37,999 nt of DNA from Propionibacteriaceae bacterium (GTDB lineage Bacteria > Actinomycetota > Actinomycetes > Propionibacteriales > Propionibacteriaceae): positions 1 through 37,999 of the forward strand of contig JAISJO010000045.1 in assembly GCA_031261485.1 (NCBI GenBank), written 5' to 3'. The notes under the pieces were generated by a model, which saw only the letters and a list, made by a program, of their open reading frames with translations, was not told the origin of the DNA and searched no databases. A program made the translations under genes and the position numbers. Positions 16,376 through 25,588 of this stretch are shown in pieces; within the stretch, counting starts at the first letter, position 1, and each line of letters begins with the position of its first letter.

Positions 16376-17550
16376 CGGTCAGCCCCCTTTCTGTCCGTCG
16401 CTGCTTCCTCGGCCAGGGCCACCGAAGCCAATTCCACCCACGTGGGGTCGTCTTTAGGATCAATCGACGTTCCGAGGTCGGTGACCTTGATGCCATCGGC
16501 AGACAATTTCTCCAGCAGTCCGTCAATGGCAAATTCGGCCTCAACGCCGAGCGGCAATGGAGACGTCATCTCGACCACAACATTTCCCAACGGTCTGCTG
16601 CCGACCTCCGTGATAGAGCCATAGATGATCGACGAGATGACTTTGTGCTTGTCGGCAATCTTGGCGAGATTGAACTTCTCGGAGTTCAACATGGATGCGG
16701 TGACGGTCATGAGGACGAGCCTGCCGGGATGGACTTCGTGCAGGCGGTTCACGGTGTCGCGCGAGGGCCGGGAGTGGAGGGCGGTCTGAATGAAACGCTT
16801 AGTCACCGAGCGTTTGGGATGGGCGAAGACGGTGTACGTGTCGCCGTGCTCGACAATCTTCCCTTCCTCCATGACAGCCACTCTGTCGCAGATGTTCTGT
16901 ACCACGCCCATTTCGTGTGTGATAACAACGATAGTGATGCCGAGTTCTTCGTTGGCCTTCTTGAGCAGGGCCAGAACATCGGCGGTTGTTTCCGGGTCAA
17001 GGGCGGAGGTGGCTTCGTCGGCGAGGAGGATCGCGGGGGAGTGGGCCAGGGCTCGGGCAATGCCCACGCGCTGTTTCTGGCCGCCCGACAGATGAGAGGG
17101 GTAGGCACCTGCCTTGTCTGAGATACCCACGAACTCCAGCATCTGGTCAACCCTGGCGGTGACTCTCTCTTTGGTCCATCCGGCCAGTTTGAGAGGGTAA
17201 CCGACGTTCTCGGCGACAGTCTTGGCGGAAAAGAGGTTGAACTGCTGAAAAATCATGCCGATATGGGTGCGCAGCGTTCGCAGGTCCCTCTCCTTCAGAC
17301 CAGTGACATTGATTCCTTCCACGATGACATCGCCGGAATCGACCGACTCCAGGACGTTGATGAGGCGAACGAGCGTGGATTTTCCAGCGCCGGAGTATCC
17401 GATGACGCCGAAGATCTCTCCGGGGCGGATGTCGAGGCTGACGTCATCGACGGCCTTGACCGTCTTGCGTTTGGACTGGAAGTACTTCTTGGCATGGACG
17501 AAGGAAATGATGGGTGCCTGCCCAGCGGCGGCCTCGGGGGAGTCGGTCAT
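16372..17550 (-). CDS. metN: Methionine import ATP-binding protein MetN
   Basis: I choose the second ATG (17550, product 392 residues), since AGAAGGG lies 8 nt before it but only 2 nt before the ATG at 17556. Walker A is GYSGAGKST (51-59); the signature LSGGQKQR and Walker B ILLADEATSALD follow, with the switch histidine in VVITHEMG. The C-terminal 90 or so residues are a NIL domain (LVLMTVTASMLNSEKFNLAK), which in this family binds methionine and inhibits transport from inside. It powers import by MetI and MetQ. Confidence 0.93.
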   Translation of the reverse strand: MTDSPEAAAGQAPIISFVHAKKYFQSKRKTVKAVDDVSLDIRPGEIFGVIGYSGAGKSTLVRLINVLESVDSGDVIVEGINVTGLKERDLRTLRTHIGMIFQQFNLFSAKTVAENVGYPLKLAGWTKERVTARVDQMLEFVGISDKAGAYPSHLSGGQKQRVGIARALAHSPAILLADEATSALDPETTADVLALLKKANEELGITIVVITHEMGVVQNICDRVAVMEEGKIVEHGDTYTVFAHPKRSVTKRFIQTALHSRPSRDTVNRLHEVHPGRLVLMTVTASMLNSEKFNLAKIADKHKVISSIIYGSITEVGSRPLGNVVVEMTSPLPLGVEAEFAIDGLLEKLSADGIKVTDLGTSIDPKDDPTWVELASVALAEEAATDRKGADR

Positions 17551-17612
17551 CGGCATATCCCTTCTATGCGGTTTTCAGAGTCAGCGGAAAAGTGGAGCCT
17601 GAGACAGGACAA

Positions 17613-17638
17613 TGGCGGGCCGGTTGCCCGACCCGCCA
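17613..17638 (-). terminator. Intercistronic hairpin between metQ and metN
   Basis: The transcribed strand reads GGCGGGTCGG-GCAA-CCGGCCCGCC, a 10-bp stem (one G-U pair) closed by a GNRA tetraloop. There is no U-run after it. It lies in the 103-bp gap after metQ and probably causes partial termination or stabilises the metQ message. Confidence 0.6.
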
Positions 17639-17653
17639 GTAGCCTAGTCTGAA

Positions 17654-18661
17654 TCAGGCATTCTGCTTCTGCTGTTGCACGTCAGCAAGTACTTCCTGAA
17701 GCCTAGCCGGAGTCTCGTTCACGAGCACACCCGTGCCAGCGGAGTTCGCCAGCAGAGCTGCGTTCCATTCCTCGGAATGTGCCAGACGCACGATTTCGGC
17801 GAACAGCGGGAGGTCCTTGTCCTGAGCCCTGGAGACCCAGATGTTGATGAAGGGAGCCGCGCCGTCAGAGCTGGGGTCGTCTTGGGCGATGGCGTCCTGG
17901 GCGGTCAGGCCCGTGTCAGCAATATAGTCATTGTTGATAATGGCGCCAGCCGTGCCAGCATCGTCGAGCGAGCGAGCAGTCTGGTCGGCGGCAACCGCTT
18001 TGACCGTCACCTTGGAGTTGGCTGTGTCCACGTCACCGACGGAAGCGAAGAGAGAAGGAGTCCCCTCCTTGAGCTTCAGCAGACCGGCTGCCTGAAGGAC
18101 CGCGAGGCCGCGAGCCTGGTTGGTCTGGTCATCGGGAAGGGTGATGGTCGCGCCTGCGGGGATCTCGTCGACAGACTTGTATTGCTTGGAGTACAGGCCC
18201 AGCGGGTAGATGGCGGTCGAGCCAATCGGCGTCAGGTCCTTCTTCTCAGAGATGTTGTAATTCGCCAAGTAAATGATGTGTTGGAACTGGTTGAGGTCCA
18301 ACTCGCCTTCGCTCAGCGCGGGGTTCGGCTGTGCGTAGTCGGTGAAGTCCTGGAACTTCAGGTAAATGCCTTCGGCCAGAGCGGCCTTGGTCAGGACCTG
18401 GAACTGCTCGCCGCCAGCGCCGACGACACCAATCTTCACAGGGTTGTTCTTGCCGCCCTTGTCGGAATCACCGGGGACCGTGAAGCCAGGGGTGACATCA
18501 GCGGGGAGGGTGATGCCAGAATCAGGGGCACCAGTGGCTGCAGTGGACGTTGTGTCCGCAGGCGGGTTGGAGGTGGCGTCGCCACCTGGGGTCGAGCATC
18601 CGGCAAGTCCGGATAGGGCGAGTGCTGCGATGGCCACAAGACCAGTGAGCTTCTTCTTCAT
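17654..18661 (-). CDS. metQ: Methionine-binding lipoprotein MetQ (NlpA family)
   Basis: I choose ATG 18661 (335 residues) because GAGGAG precedes it and it begins a lipoprotein signal, MKKKLTGLVAIAALALSGLA followed by GC, with the lipobox cysteine at residue 22. The upstream in-frame extension is unlikely to be translated. A Thr/Pro/Gly linker is followed by a NlpA-type domain (KIGVVGAGGEQFQVL; DLNQFQHIIYLANYN; GATITLPDDQTNQARGLAVL). It should capture methionine outside the membrane for MetNI. It is the first gene of the operon and has a leader of about 215 nt with several hairpins. Confidence 0.93.
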   Translation of the reverse strand: MKKKLTGLVAIAALALSGLAGCSTPGGDATSNPPADTTSTAATGAPDSGITLPADVTPGFTVPGDSDKGGKNNPVKIGVVGAGGEQFQVLTKAALAEGIYLKFQDFTDYAQPNPALSEGELDLNQFQHIIYLANYNISEKKDLTPIGSTAIYPLGLYSKQYKSVDEIPAGATITLPDDQTNQARGLAVLQAAGLLKLKEGTPSLFASVGDVDTANSKVTVKAVAADQTARSLDDAGTAGAIINNDYIADTGLTAQDAIAQDDPSSDGAAPFINIWVSRAQDKDLPLFAEIVRLAHSEEWNAALLANSAGTGVLVNETPARLQEVLADVQQQKQNA

Positions 18662-18912
18662 TATTATTTCTCCTCGTGATAGTGGAAATTGTGGATTGGA
18701 TGTGTGGTCTGGAGGACACGACGCGAACCATAAGAGGGCCTGACCAGACGCGGGGTGGACAAACGCAGAGAAACAACGTATGGGCGTTGTACCGCGACGC
18801 GGCGAGACTCTGCGTCTACAGCATTCGCATGCCACAGGAGCGCATCGCGCTCAAACAGACTGTGGCATAACTCATGGCATCGATATTGCCGCGAAAAGGC
18901 CGGGAGTGTCAA
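18662..18912 (-). promoter_or_regulatory. metQ promoter and structured 5' leader
   Basis: On the minus strand TTGACA (18912-18907) and CAATAT (18888-18883) are 18 bp apart; the transcript should begin near 18876. The leader holds, in order: a long hairpin 18867-18830 with two exact stems (TGCCACAG/CTGTGGCA, then GAGCGC-GAT-GCGCTC); a 53-nt three-way-junction-like fold 18815-18763 (closing stem ACGCAGAG/CTCTGCGT, inner stem ACAACG/CGTTGT, small CCG/CGG stem); and GTCTGG/CCAGAC at 18749-18707, some 46 nt before the start. I find no SAM-I, SAM-IV or T-box consensus. It may be a regulatory RNA of unknown class. Confidence 0.5.
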
Positions 18913-19069
18913 GTAGTGGACGCTGGCGTTCGTCAACTGGACGGCCAGTTCGCGCGCCCACAGAGGATGTGATATAAGCCCTGCGCCAGACGCGGTGCAA
19001 CCGAGCACATGCCTCGACGCGATATGCTCATTCCAGACATTAGAAGCAGTCCACCCGATAGGAGACCAC

Positions 19070-19642
19070 ATGGTGAGCTTCGAGCACCCCCACATTCAGC
19101 CCGCCCTTGAATTTGACGTCACAGTCGAGATTCCCAAAGGTACCAAGAACAAGTATGAGATGGACCACGAAACTGGTCGCATCCGACTGGATCGGACCTT
19201 GTTCACCTCGACGCAGTACCCAAGTGACTACGGCTTTATCGAGGGAACGCTGGGCCAAGATGGTGATCCTCTCGACGCGATGATTTTCCTGGCTGAGCCC
19301 ACTTTCCCTGGTGCTCTGGTCCGGTGCCGCGCCATCGGCATGTTCCGTATGCGCGACGAGAAAGGTGGAGATGACAAGGTACTATGCATTGCCACAGCCG
19401 ATCAACGTCAGTCGAATATCCGCGAATTGACCGACTTGCAGGACCTGACGCTGCTGGAAATCGAGCACTTCTTCTCCGTGTACAAGGACCTCGAACCTGG
19501 CAAATCCGTCGAAGGTGCTGTCTGGGTCGGCCGCTCCAGCGCCGAGCGGGAAATCCGTGATTCCTGGGATCGTGCCAGAGGGACGTCGTACGAATCTGAG
19601 TTCACGCCCCCTGTTGGGTATGGGGAGCCAGAGGAAATCTGA
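19070..19642 (+). CDS. ppa: Inorganic pyrophosphatase, family I
   Basis: The start is ATG 19070 (190 residues), with AGGAG 5-6 nt ahead. The family I signature DGDPLDA spans residues 64-70, with metal-binding Asp64, Asp66 and Asp69. FDVTVEIPKGTKNKYE and YPSDYGFIEGTL complete the active site. It hydrolyses pyrophosphate released by biosynthesis, including the adenylosuccinate and tRNA charging reactions encoded nearby. It is 53 bp upstream of purA on the same strand. A possible extended -10 (TGTGATATAAG, 18968-18978) lies about 90 bp upstream. Confidence 0.95.
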   Translation: MVSFEHPHIQPALEFDVTVEIPKGTKNKYEMDHETGRIRLDRTLFTSTQYPSDYGFIEGTLGQDGDPLDAMIFLAEPTFPGALVRCRAIGMFRMRDEKGGDDKVLCIATADQRQSNIRELTDLQDLTLLEIEHFFSVYKDLEPGKSVEGAVWVGRSSAEREIRDSWDRARGTSYESEFTPPVGYGEPEEI

Positions 19643-19665
19643 GCGCCCTTCCCACCCTGAGCTAG

Positions 19666-20979
<1,314 letters not shown>

Positions 20980-21085
20980 TAAGCCGTACGTTCCGGACCC
21001 CGTTCAGCGAGGCACGAAAATGCTAGAGTGTCGCTATTGAACGTGGCATCGGTTGCTGTTGCACAGCGCGGGAGTGAGGACAATC

Positions 21086-21793
21086 ATGAATCGGGTTTTA
21101 CGGATCTTTCCTGCGGTCATTGCCGCCAGTATGTTGCTTGCGCTGGTGGGATGTTCAGGATCAAATCCGGGATCGACGACAAGTGGGCCGATAGAAGATG
21201 AACACATTGCTTCTAGTCTTACAGAGTTCTTCCAGAAATCCTTGGATGCGGTAAGCACATCTCCGGGGGAGCGCGAGATGATAGAGCGGGCAATCACGAC
21301 AGGCCAGATTGATGCGGCAGACTATGAGGTCGCGCATGTGTACTTCGCCGACTGCATGGCACAGCATGGTTTCGACCTCTCCTTCCGACAGACGGCTGAA
21401 GGGATATACATCGAACTACCCCTCTTCCTCGACGATATGTCCGGTGAGCCGAGCGCACGTGAAGAATGCACTCGGGCATATGCTCTCCTTGAGTACCTGT
21501 ATCGAGTCCAACAGGCGAATCCTGACCTGCTCATGGATCAAAGACTTGTGGCAGTTCAGTGCCTCAAGAACCGTGGTTTTGTGGATGATGGATATACGGT
21601 TGAGGACTTGGACCAGAATCTGGCAGAGTTTTCGTTTCCTTTCGACGTATTCGATGATGGGCCGAATGACTGTTTGCAGACAGCTGGCTGGGCGTTCTTC
21701 AAGGGTCAGGATAAGTCAGGGGTTCCCGAGAGTCCGGACGATAGATCAGGGGTCCCCGAGGATTCGGACGATGTTGAGACAACTGAGGAATAA
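21086..21793 (+). CDS. Hypothetical lipoprotein with acidic repeat tail
   Basis: The start is ATG 21086 (235 residues), with GTGAGGA ahead. A lipoprotein signal with lipobox LVGC (Cys23) is clear. The body has paired cysteines in blocks such as YFADCMAQHGF and VQCLKNRGFVDDGYTV, a pattern common in secreted actinobacterial lipoproteins of unknown role. The C-terminus carries two copies of a 10-residue unit, SGVPESPDDR and SGVPEDSDDV, encoded by a 30-bp direct repeat (21716-21742, 21746-21772). I do not recognise the family. Confidence 0.75.
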   Translation: MNRVLRIFPAVIAASMLLALVGCSGSNPGSTTSGPIEDEHIASSLTEFFQKSLDAVSTSPGEREMIERAITTGQIDAADYEVAHVYFADCMAQHGFDLSFRQTAEGIYIELPLFLDDMSGEPSAREECTRAYALLEYLYRVQQANPDLLMDQRLVAVQCLKNRGFVDDGYTVEDLDQNLAEFSFPFDVFDDGPNDCLQTAGWAFFKGQDKSGVPESPDDRSGVPEDSDDVETTEE

Positions 21794-21875
21794 CGTGGGG
21801 GGTTCAGTCCTTCCGCATCACCTGCTGTCTCACCCACTCTTTGGTCCCGTTGAGGTGTAGGGACGAGCACACCAC

Positions 21876-21881
21876 TATGAT
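21876..21881 (+). promoter_or_regulatory. -10 box of a leaderless transcript
   Basis: TATGAT, then GCATGC, then the ATG of the membrane protein gene at 21888; no Shine-Dalgarno sequence is present. Confidence 0.5.
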
Positions 21882-21887
21882 GCATGC

Positions 21888-22757
21888 ATGGCGAAAGTGA
21901 AATGGACGCTATGGCGGATCCTGGCGATGGTGGTGATTTTCGGCGGAATTGCCCTCGTCGTTGTCGGGTGGACGCAAGCGGAGAGTACCTTGTCTGAAAA
22001 AGGCATTTCATCTTTCACTGTACATGCGAACACGGTTGAGTCCCACTCTTTGCCTGCGCACACGCAATACTTGGTGCAGCAGAAGAGGCTTCAGGCCATC
22101 GATTCCTGCGAGGTGACAGGGCCTGGCGGAGCCGTGAAACTGACCACAATCACTCCCAGCAGTTCGTCCGACTCCACCTACCAGAACATCTACAGATTCA
22201 CCTCGGGCGATGCGGGCACTTACCAGTTTGATTGCCGAGCCAAGGCCGATGGGCGCACAGTGACCGTCAATCCCTCGGTGGGTATCGCTGGGGTTCTCAC
22301 TCGCCCTCTCAGTATCGTCGGGATTGTGGTGGCTTTGGGTGGCTTCGTCATTATCGTGCTGGCGGCGCGCGGGCAGAAGGCCGCTGCCACGAAGCAGGTC
22401 GGTCCCAGTCCTGCTCCCGTGTTCGCCCCGAACGCGCCCTACCCTGGTGCGCCCGCGCCGCAGCCTTTCGCGCCCTACCCTGGTGCGCCTGTGTATGGGC
22501 CGGGTGTACCTGCTCAGCCGACCTTCCCAACGCAACCTGGTGTGCCAGGCTATTCGGCGCCACAGGGCTATCCGGCAGTGCCAGGCTATCCGGCGGCGGG
22601 GTCATCCCCTTATCTATCGGCACCCGCACCCTATGGTCCAGATGTGCCTGCGCAGTATCCCCAGGGCTATCCTGGCCTCGCGCCTCAAACCAACTATCCG
22701 CAAGTTTCGCCTTATCCCAACCAAAATACCGTACCGGGCGAGGCCCCCAACCAGTAG
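21888..22757 (+). CDS. Membrane protein with Pro/Tyr/Gly-rich cytoplasmic tail
   Basis: The protein has 289 residues. Two membrane segments are visible at about 10-28 (ILAMVVIFGGIALVVVGW) and 141-160 (LSIVGIVVALGGFVIIVLAA). Between them lies an external domain of some 110 residues with Cys74 and Cys116, possibly a disulfide. The last 115 or so residues are low-complexity, with repeats such as YPGAP, GYPAVPGYP and YPQGYPG, probably disordered and inside the cell. Similar tails occur on actinobacterial envelope and kinase-associated proteins. The function is unknown. Its stop codon overlaps the -10 box of purD. Confidence 0.75.
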   Translation: MAKVKWTLWRILAMVVIFGGIALVVVGWTQAESTLSEKGISSFTVHANTVESHSLPAHTQYLVQQKRLQAIDSCEVTGPGGAVKLTTITPSSSSDSTYQNIYRFTSGDAGTYQFDCRAKADGRTVTVNPSVGIAGVLTRPLSIVGIVVALGGFVIIVLAARGQKAAATKQVGPSPAPVFAPNAPYPGAPAPQPFAPYPGAPVYGPGVPAQPTFPTQPGVPGYSAPQGYPAVPGYPAAGSSPYLSAPAPYGPDVPAQYPQGYPGLAPQTNYPQVSPYPNQNTVPGEAPNQ

Positions 22758-22760
22758 ACT
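22755..22760 (+). promoter_or_regulatory. -10 box of a leaderless purD transcript
   Basis: TAGACT lies 6 nt before the GTG of purD; its first three bases are the stop codon of the preceding gene. There is no ribosome site. Confidence 0.4.
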
Positions 22761-22766
22761 CATTTT

Positions 22767-24056
22767 GTGGCATTAACGGTATTAGTGGTGGGTTCCGGCG
22801 GGCGCGAGCACGCCCTGGCCCTCGGGTTGGCGCGCGACCCTGGTGTGTGCGAAGTCATCGTTGCTCCGGGAAATCCGGGCACATGGGAATTGGGGGTCTT
22901 CTACGGCATTCCGATTGGTTCTGCGTTGTGGCGGGCTATTTCTTCTCTGGACCCCCTCGATTCCTCCGCTGTGGTGGGCCTGGCCCGCGAGTTGGATGCA
23001 GCGTTGGTTGTCGTCGGTCCTGAAGCGCCCCTGGCTGCCGGTGTGGCTGACGCTGTGCGGGCGGCGGGTATCCCCTGCTTCGGGCCGAGTTCCAAAGCGG
23101 CACGACTGGAGGGCTCCAAGCAGTTCGCCAAGGAAGTCATGAAGGCTGCTGGCGTGCCCACTGCGTATTCGCATTACTGTCGCGACGCTGAGGAGGCTGC
23201 GGCGGCGCTGGACTATTTTGGCGCGCCTTACGTTGTCAAGAACGATGGACTGGCCGCTGGCAAGGGGGTTGTGGTCACGATGGACCGTGACGAAGCTCTC
23301 GCCCATGCGCAGGCTTGTGGGAGTGTCGTCATTGAGGAATACCTGGACGGTCCCGAGGTGTCATTGTTCGCTGTATGCGATGGGAGGCAGGCTGTGCCTC
23401 TGCTGCCCGCACAGGATTTCAAGAGAGTGGGCGATGAGGACACAGGCCCGAACACAGGCGGCATGGGGGCGTACTCTCCTCTGCCGTGGGCACCCGAAGG
23501 GCTCACTGAAGAGGTCATGTCGAGCGTTGTCAAGCCGGTGTTGAAGGAGATGAACCGACGCGGCGCGCCTTTCCAAGGGTTGTTGTATGTCGGACTGGCT
23601 CTCACCTCCCAGGGGTTGCGGGTCGTGGAGTTCAACGTGCGTTTCGGAGACCCTGAGACTCAGGCCATCCTGCCCTTACTCGCTTCGCCTCTGGGAGATC
23701 TGTTGTACGCGGCGGCCACTGGCTCTGTGGCAGACCATGTCTTGGAGTGGCGCGATGGATACTCGGTGGCGGTGGTGAACGCGGCCAAGGGTTATCCGGG
23801 GACTCCCGTTTCGGGAGGCGCTATCAAAATCAACGGCGTTCCCATTATTCATGCGGGCACAGCGCTCGATTCGGAAGGTGACCTCGTGGCCAGTGGCGGG
23901 CGTGTCTTCTGTGTGGCCGCACAGGGCCGAGACCTGAAACTGGCGAGGCAGGTAGCGTATTCTTGCTTGTCCGCGATTGATTTTCCCGATGGCTTCTATC
24001 GGCACGACATCGCGCTCAAGGCGGCCGAGGGACTGATACAGGTCCCGACGCTGTGA
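22767..24056 (+). CDS. purD: Phosphoribosylamine-glycine ligase
   Basis: The 429-residue enzyme couples glycine to phosphoribosylamine with ATP, the second step of purine synthesis. The start is GTG 22767. The N-terminal motif is VLVVGSGGREHALA. The ATP-grasp domain shows YVVKNDGLAAGKGVVV, and the signature FNVRFGDPETQ is present. Other pur genes of the early pathway are not in the window; purB follows after 60 bp. Confidence 0.96.
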   Translation: MALTVLVVGSGGREHALALGLARDPGVCEVIVAPGNPGTWELGVFYGIPIGSALWRAISSLDPLDSSAVVGLARELDAALVVVGPEAPLAAGVADAVRAAGIPCFGPSSKAARLEGSKQFAKEVMKAAGVPTAYSHYCRDAEEAAAALDYFGAPYVVKNDGLAAGKGVVVTMDRDEALAHAQACGSVVIEEYLDGPEVSLFAVCDGRQAVPLLPAQDFKRVGDEDTGPNTGGMGAYSPLPWAPEGLTEEVMSSVVKPVLKEMNRRGAPFQGLLYVGLALTSQGLRVVEFNVRFGDPETQAILPLLASPLGDLLYAAATGSVADHVLEWRDGYSVAVVNAAKGYPGTPVSGGAIKINGVPIIHAGTALDSEGDLVASGGRVFCVAAQGRDLKLARQVAYSCLSAIDFPDGFYRHDIALKAAEGLIQVPTL

Positions 24057-24116
24057 CGGCTTTGGGCACTGGGTGGGCTTCGTGTTCGGTGCGCCAGCAC
24101 TGAGAGAAGGAGAAAG

Positions 24117-25547
24117 ATGACTGTTTCCAATGTGCTCGCGATGCGGTATGCGTCTGGGGCGATGAGGGATATCTGGAGTCCCGAGCAGAAGGTCGTCGCC
24201 GAGCGCCACCTATGGATCGCCATTCTCAAGGCCCAGGCCGACTTGGGCGTCAGCTTCGGCGCTGACAACCCGCAGACCGTTATTTCCGCTTATGAATCCC
24301 ATGTTGACGAGGTAGACCTTTGCTCCATCGCGGCTCGGGAGAGGGTCACCCGCCATGACGTGAAAGCGCGCATCGAGGATTTCAACGCGCTGGCCGGGTA
24401 CGAGCATGTTCACAAAGGCATGACATCGCGCGACCTGACAGAGAACATCGAGCAGGCCCAAGTCCTGCGTTCCCTGGCACTGGTTCGGGCCAAGGTCGTC
24501 GCCACGCTGGCTCGCCTGGCGGAACTGTCTGTGCAGTGGGCGGACACAGCGGTGACCGGACGCACACACAATGTCGCGGCCCAAGTGACGACCTTAGGTA
24601 AGAGATTCGCCACGGTCGCTGATGAGTTGCTCGTGGCGTATTCCCGCGTGGACTCGCTCATCGCTCGCTATCCCATGCGTGGCATCAAGGGGCCGGTGGG
24701 CACCAGCCAGGACATGCTCGACCTCTTGGGTGGGGATGAAGCCAAGTTGGCTGTTCTGGAAGACAGGGTCCAGGCCGAGTTGGGATTCGCTCGACGTCTG
24801 GCTTCGACCGGGCAAGTGTACCCGCGCAGCCTCGACCTCGACGTGGTGACCTGCCTGGCGCAAATCGCCGCACCCTGTTCGAACCTCGCCACCTCCATCC
24901 GGCTCATGGCAGGAAACGAGCTTGTCACCGAGGGTTTCAAGCCAGGTCAAGTGGGCTCGTCGGCCATGCCGCACAAGATGAACACCCGCTCCTGCGAAAG
25001 GGTCAACGGCCTGAGTGTGGTCATCCGGGGCTACATGTCGATGGTCGGGGAGTTGGCCGGGGACCAGTGGAACGAGGGGGATGTGTCCTGTTCGGTGGTG
25101 CGTCGCGTCGCCCTGCCGGACGCCTTTTACGCCCTCGACGGGCTTTTCGAGACGTTCCTCACGGTGCTCCAAGATTTCGGGGCTTTCCCGGCGGTCATTG
25201 AGGCCGAGTTACGCCGTTACCTACCCTTCCTGACAACGACAAAGATTCTTATGGCTGCTGTCCGTCAGGGTGTGGGCCGCGAGCAAGCGCACGAAATCAT
25301 CAAGACACACGCGGTCGCGGCGGCTCTGTCCATGCGTGAGACCGGTGGAGCGAATACTCTTCTGGCCGACTTGGCCAGCGATGCCGGTCTGAGCCTGACA
25401 AGGGAAGACCTTGACGCACTCGTGAGCACACCCCTGGAGTTGAGTGGTGCGGCCGGGGCGCAGATTCGTGCGGTCGCTGACGCGGTCGCCGATATCGTCG
25501 CTACCGACCCGGAGGCCGCGACGTACACCCCCGGCGCTGTGCTCTAG
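24117..25547 (+). CDS. purB: Adenylosuccinate lyase
   Basis: The 476-residue enzyme splits SAICAR and adenylosuccinate, releasing fumarate. The fumarase-superfamily signature GSSAMPHKMN is at residues 280-289. The catalytic regions GMTSRDLTEN (101-110) and TGRTHNVAAQVTTLGKR are intact. A strong ribosome site, GAGAAGGAGAAAG, precedes ATG 24117. With purA it completes IMP to AMP. It ends 41 bp from the convergent trpB2 gene. Confidence 0.96.
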   Translation: MTVSNVLAMRYASGAMRDIWSPEQKVVAERHLWIAILKAQADLGVSFGADNPQTVISAYESHVDEVDLCSIAARERVTRHDVKARIEDFNALAGYEHVHKGMTSRDLTENIEQAQVLRSLALVRAKVVATLARLAELSVQWADTAVTGRTHNVAAQVTTLGKRFATVADELLVAYSRVDSLIARYPMRGIKGPVGTSQDMLDLLGGDEAKLAVLEDRVQAELGFARRLASTGQVYPRSLDLDVVTCLAQIAAPCSNLATSIRLMAGNELVTEGFKPGQVGSSAMPHKMNTRSCERVNGLSVVIRGYMSMVGELAGDQWNEGDVSCSVVRRVALPDAFYALDGLFETFLTVLQDFGAFPAVIEAELRRYLPFLTTTKILMAAVRQGVGREQAHEIIKTHAVAAALSMRETGGANTLLADLASDAGLSLTREDLDALVSTPLELSGAAGAQIRAVADAVADIVATDPEAATYTPGAVL

Positions 25548-25588
25548 GGGGTTGTCGCGGCGTCCAAGGTCGTGTGGGCAGCGCGGCC

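Noticed and set aside
17675-18616. Long plus-strand ORF of 313 codons opposite metQ
   Set aside because: It is antisense to a clear MetQ gene; it has no recognisable domain and arises from the GC-rich third codon positions.
18781-18820. T-box-like string GTTGTACCGCGACGCGG on the plus strand upstream of ppa
   Set aside because: It lacks the full AGGGTGGNACCGCG block and a specifier stem, and ppa is not a T-box target. The same bases form the three-way-junction-like fold of the metQ leader on the other strand.
25548-25588. Terminator between convergent purB and trpB2
   Set aside because: No stem of useful length or T-run is visible in the 41-bp gap.
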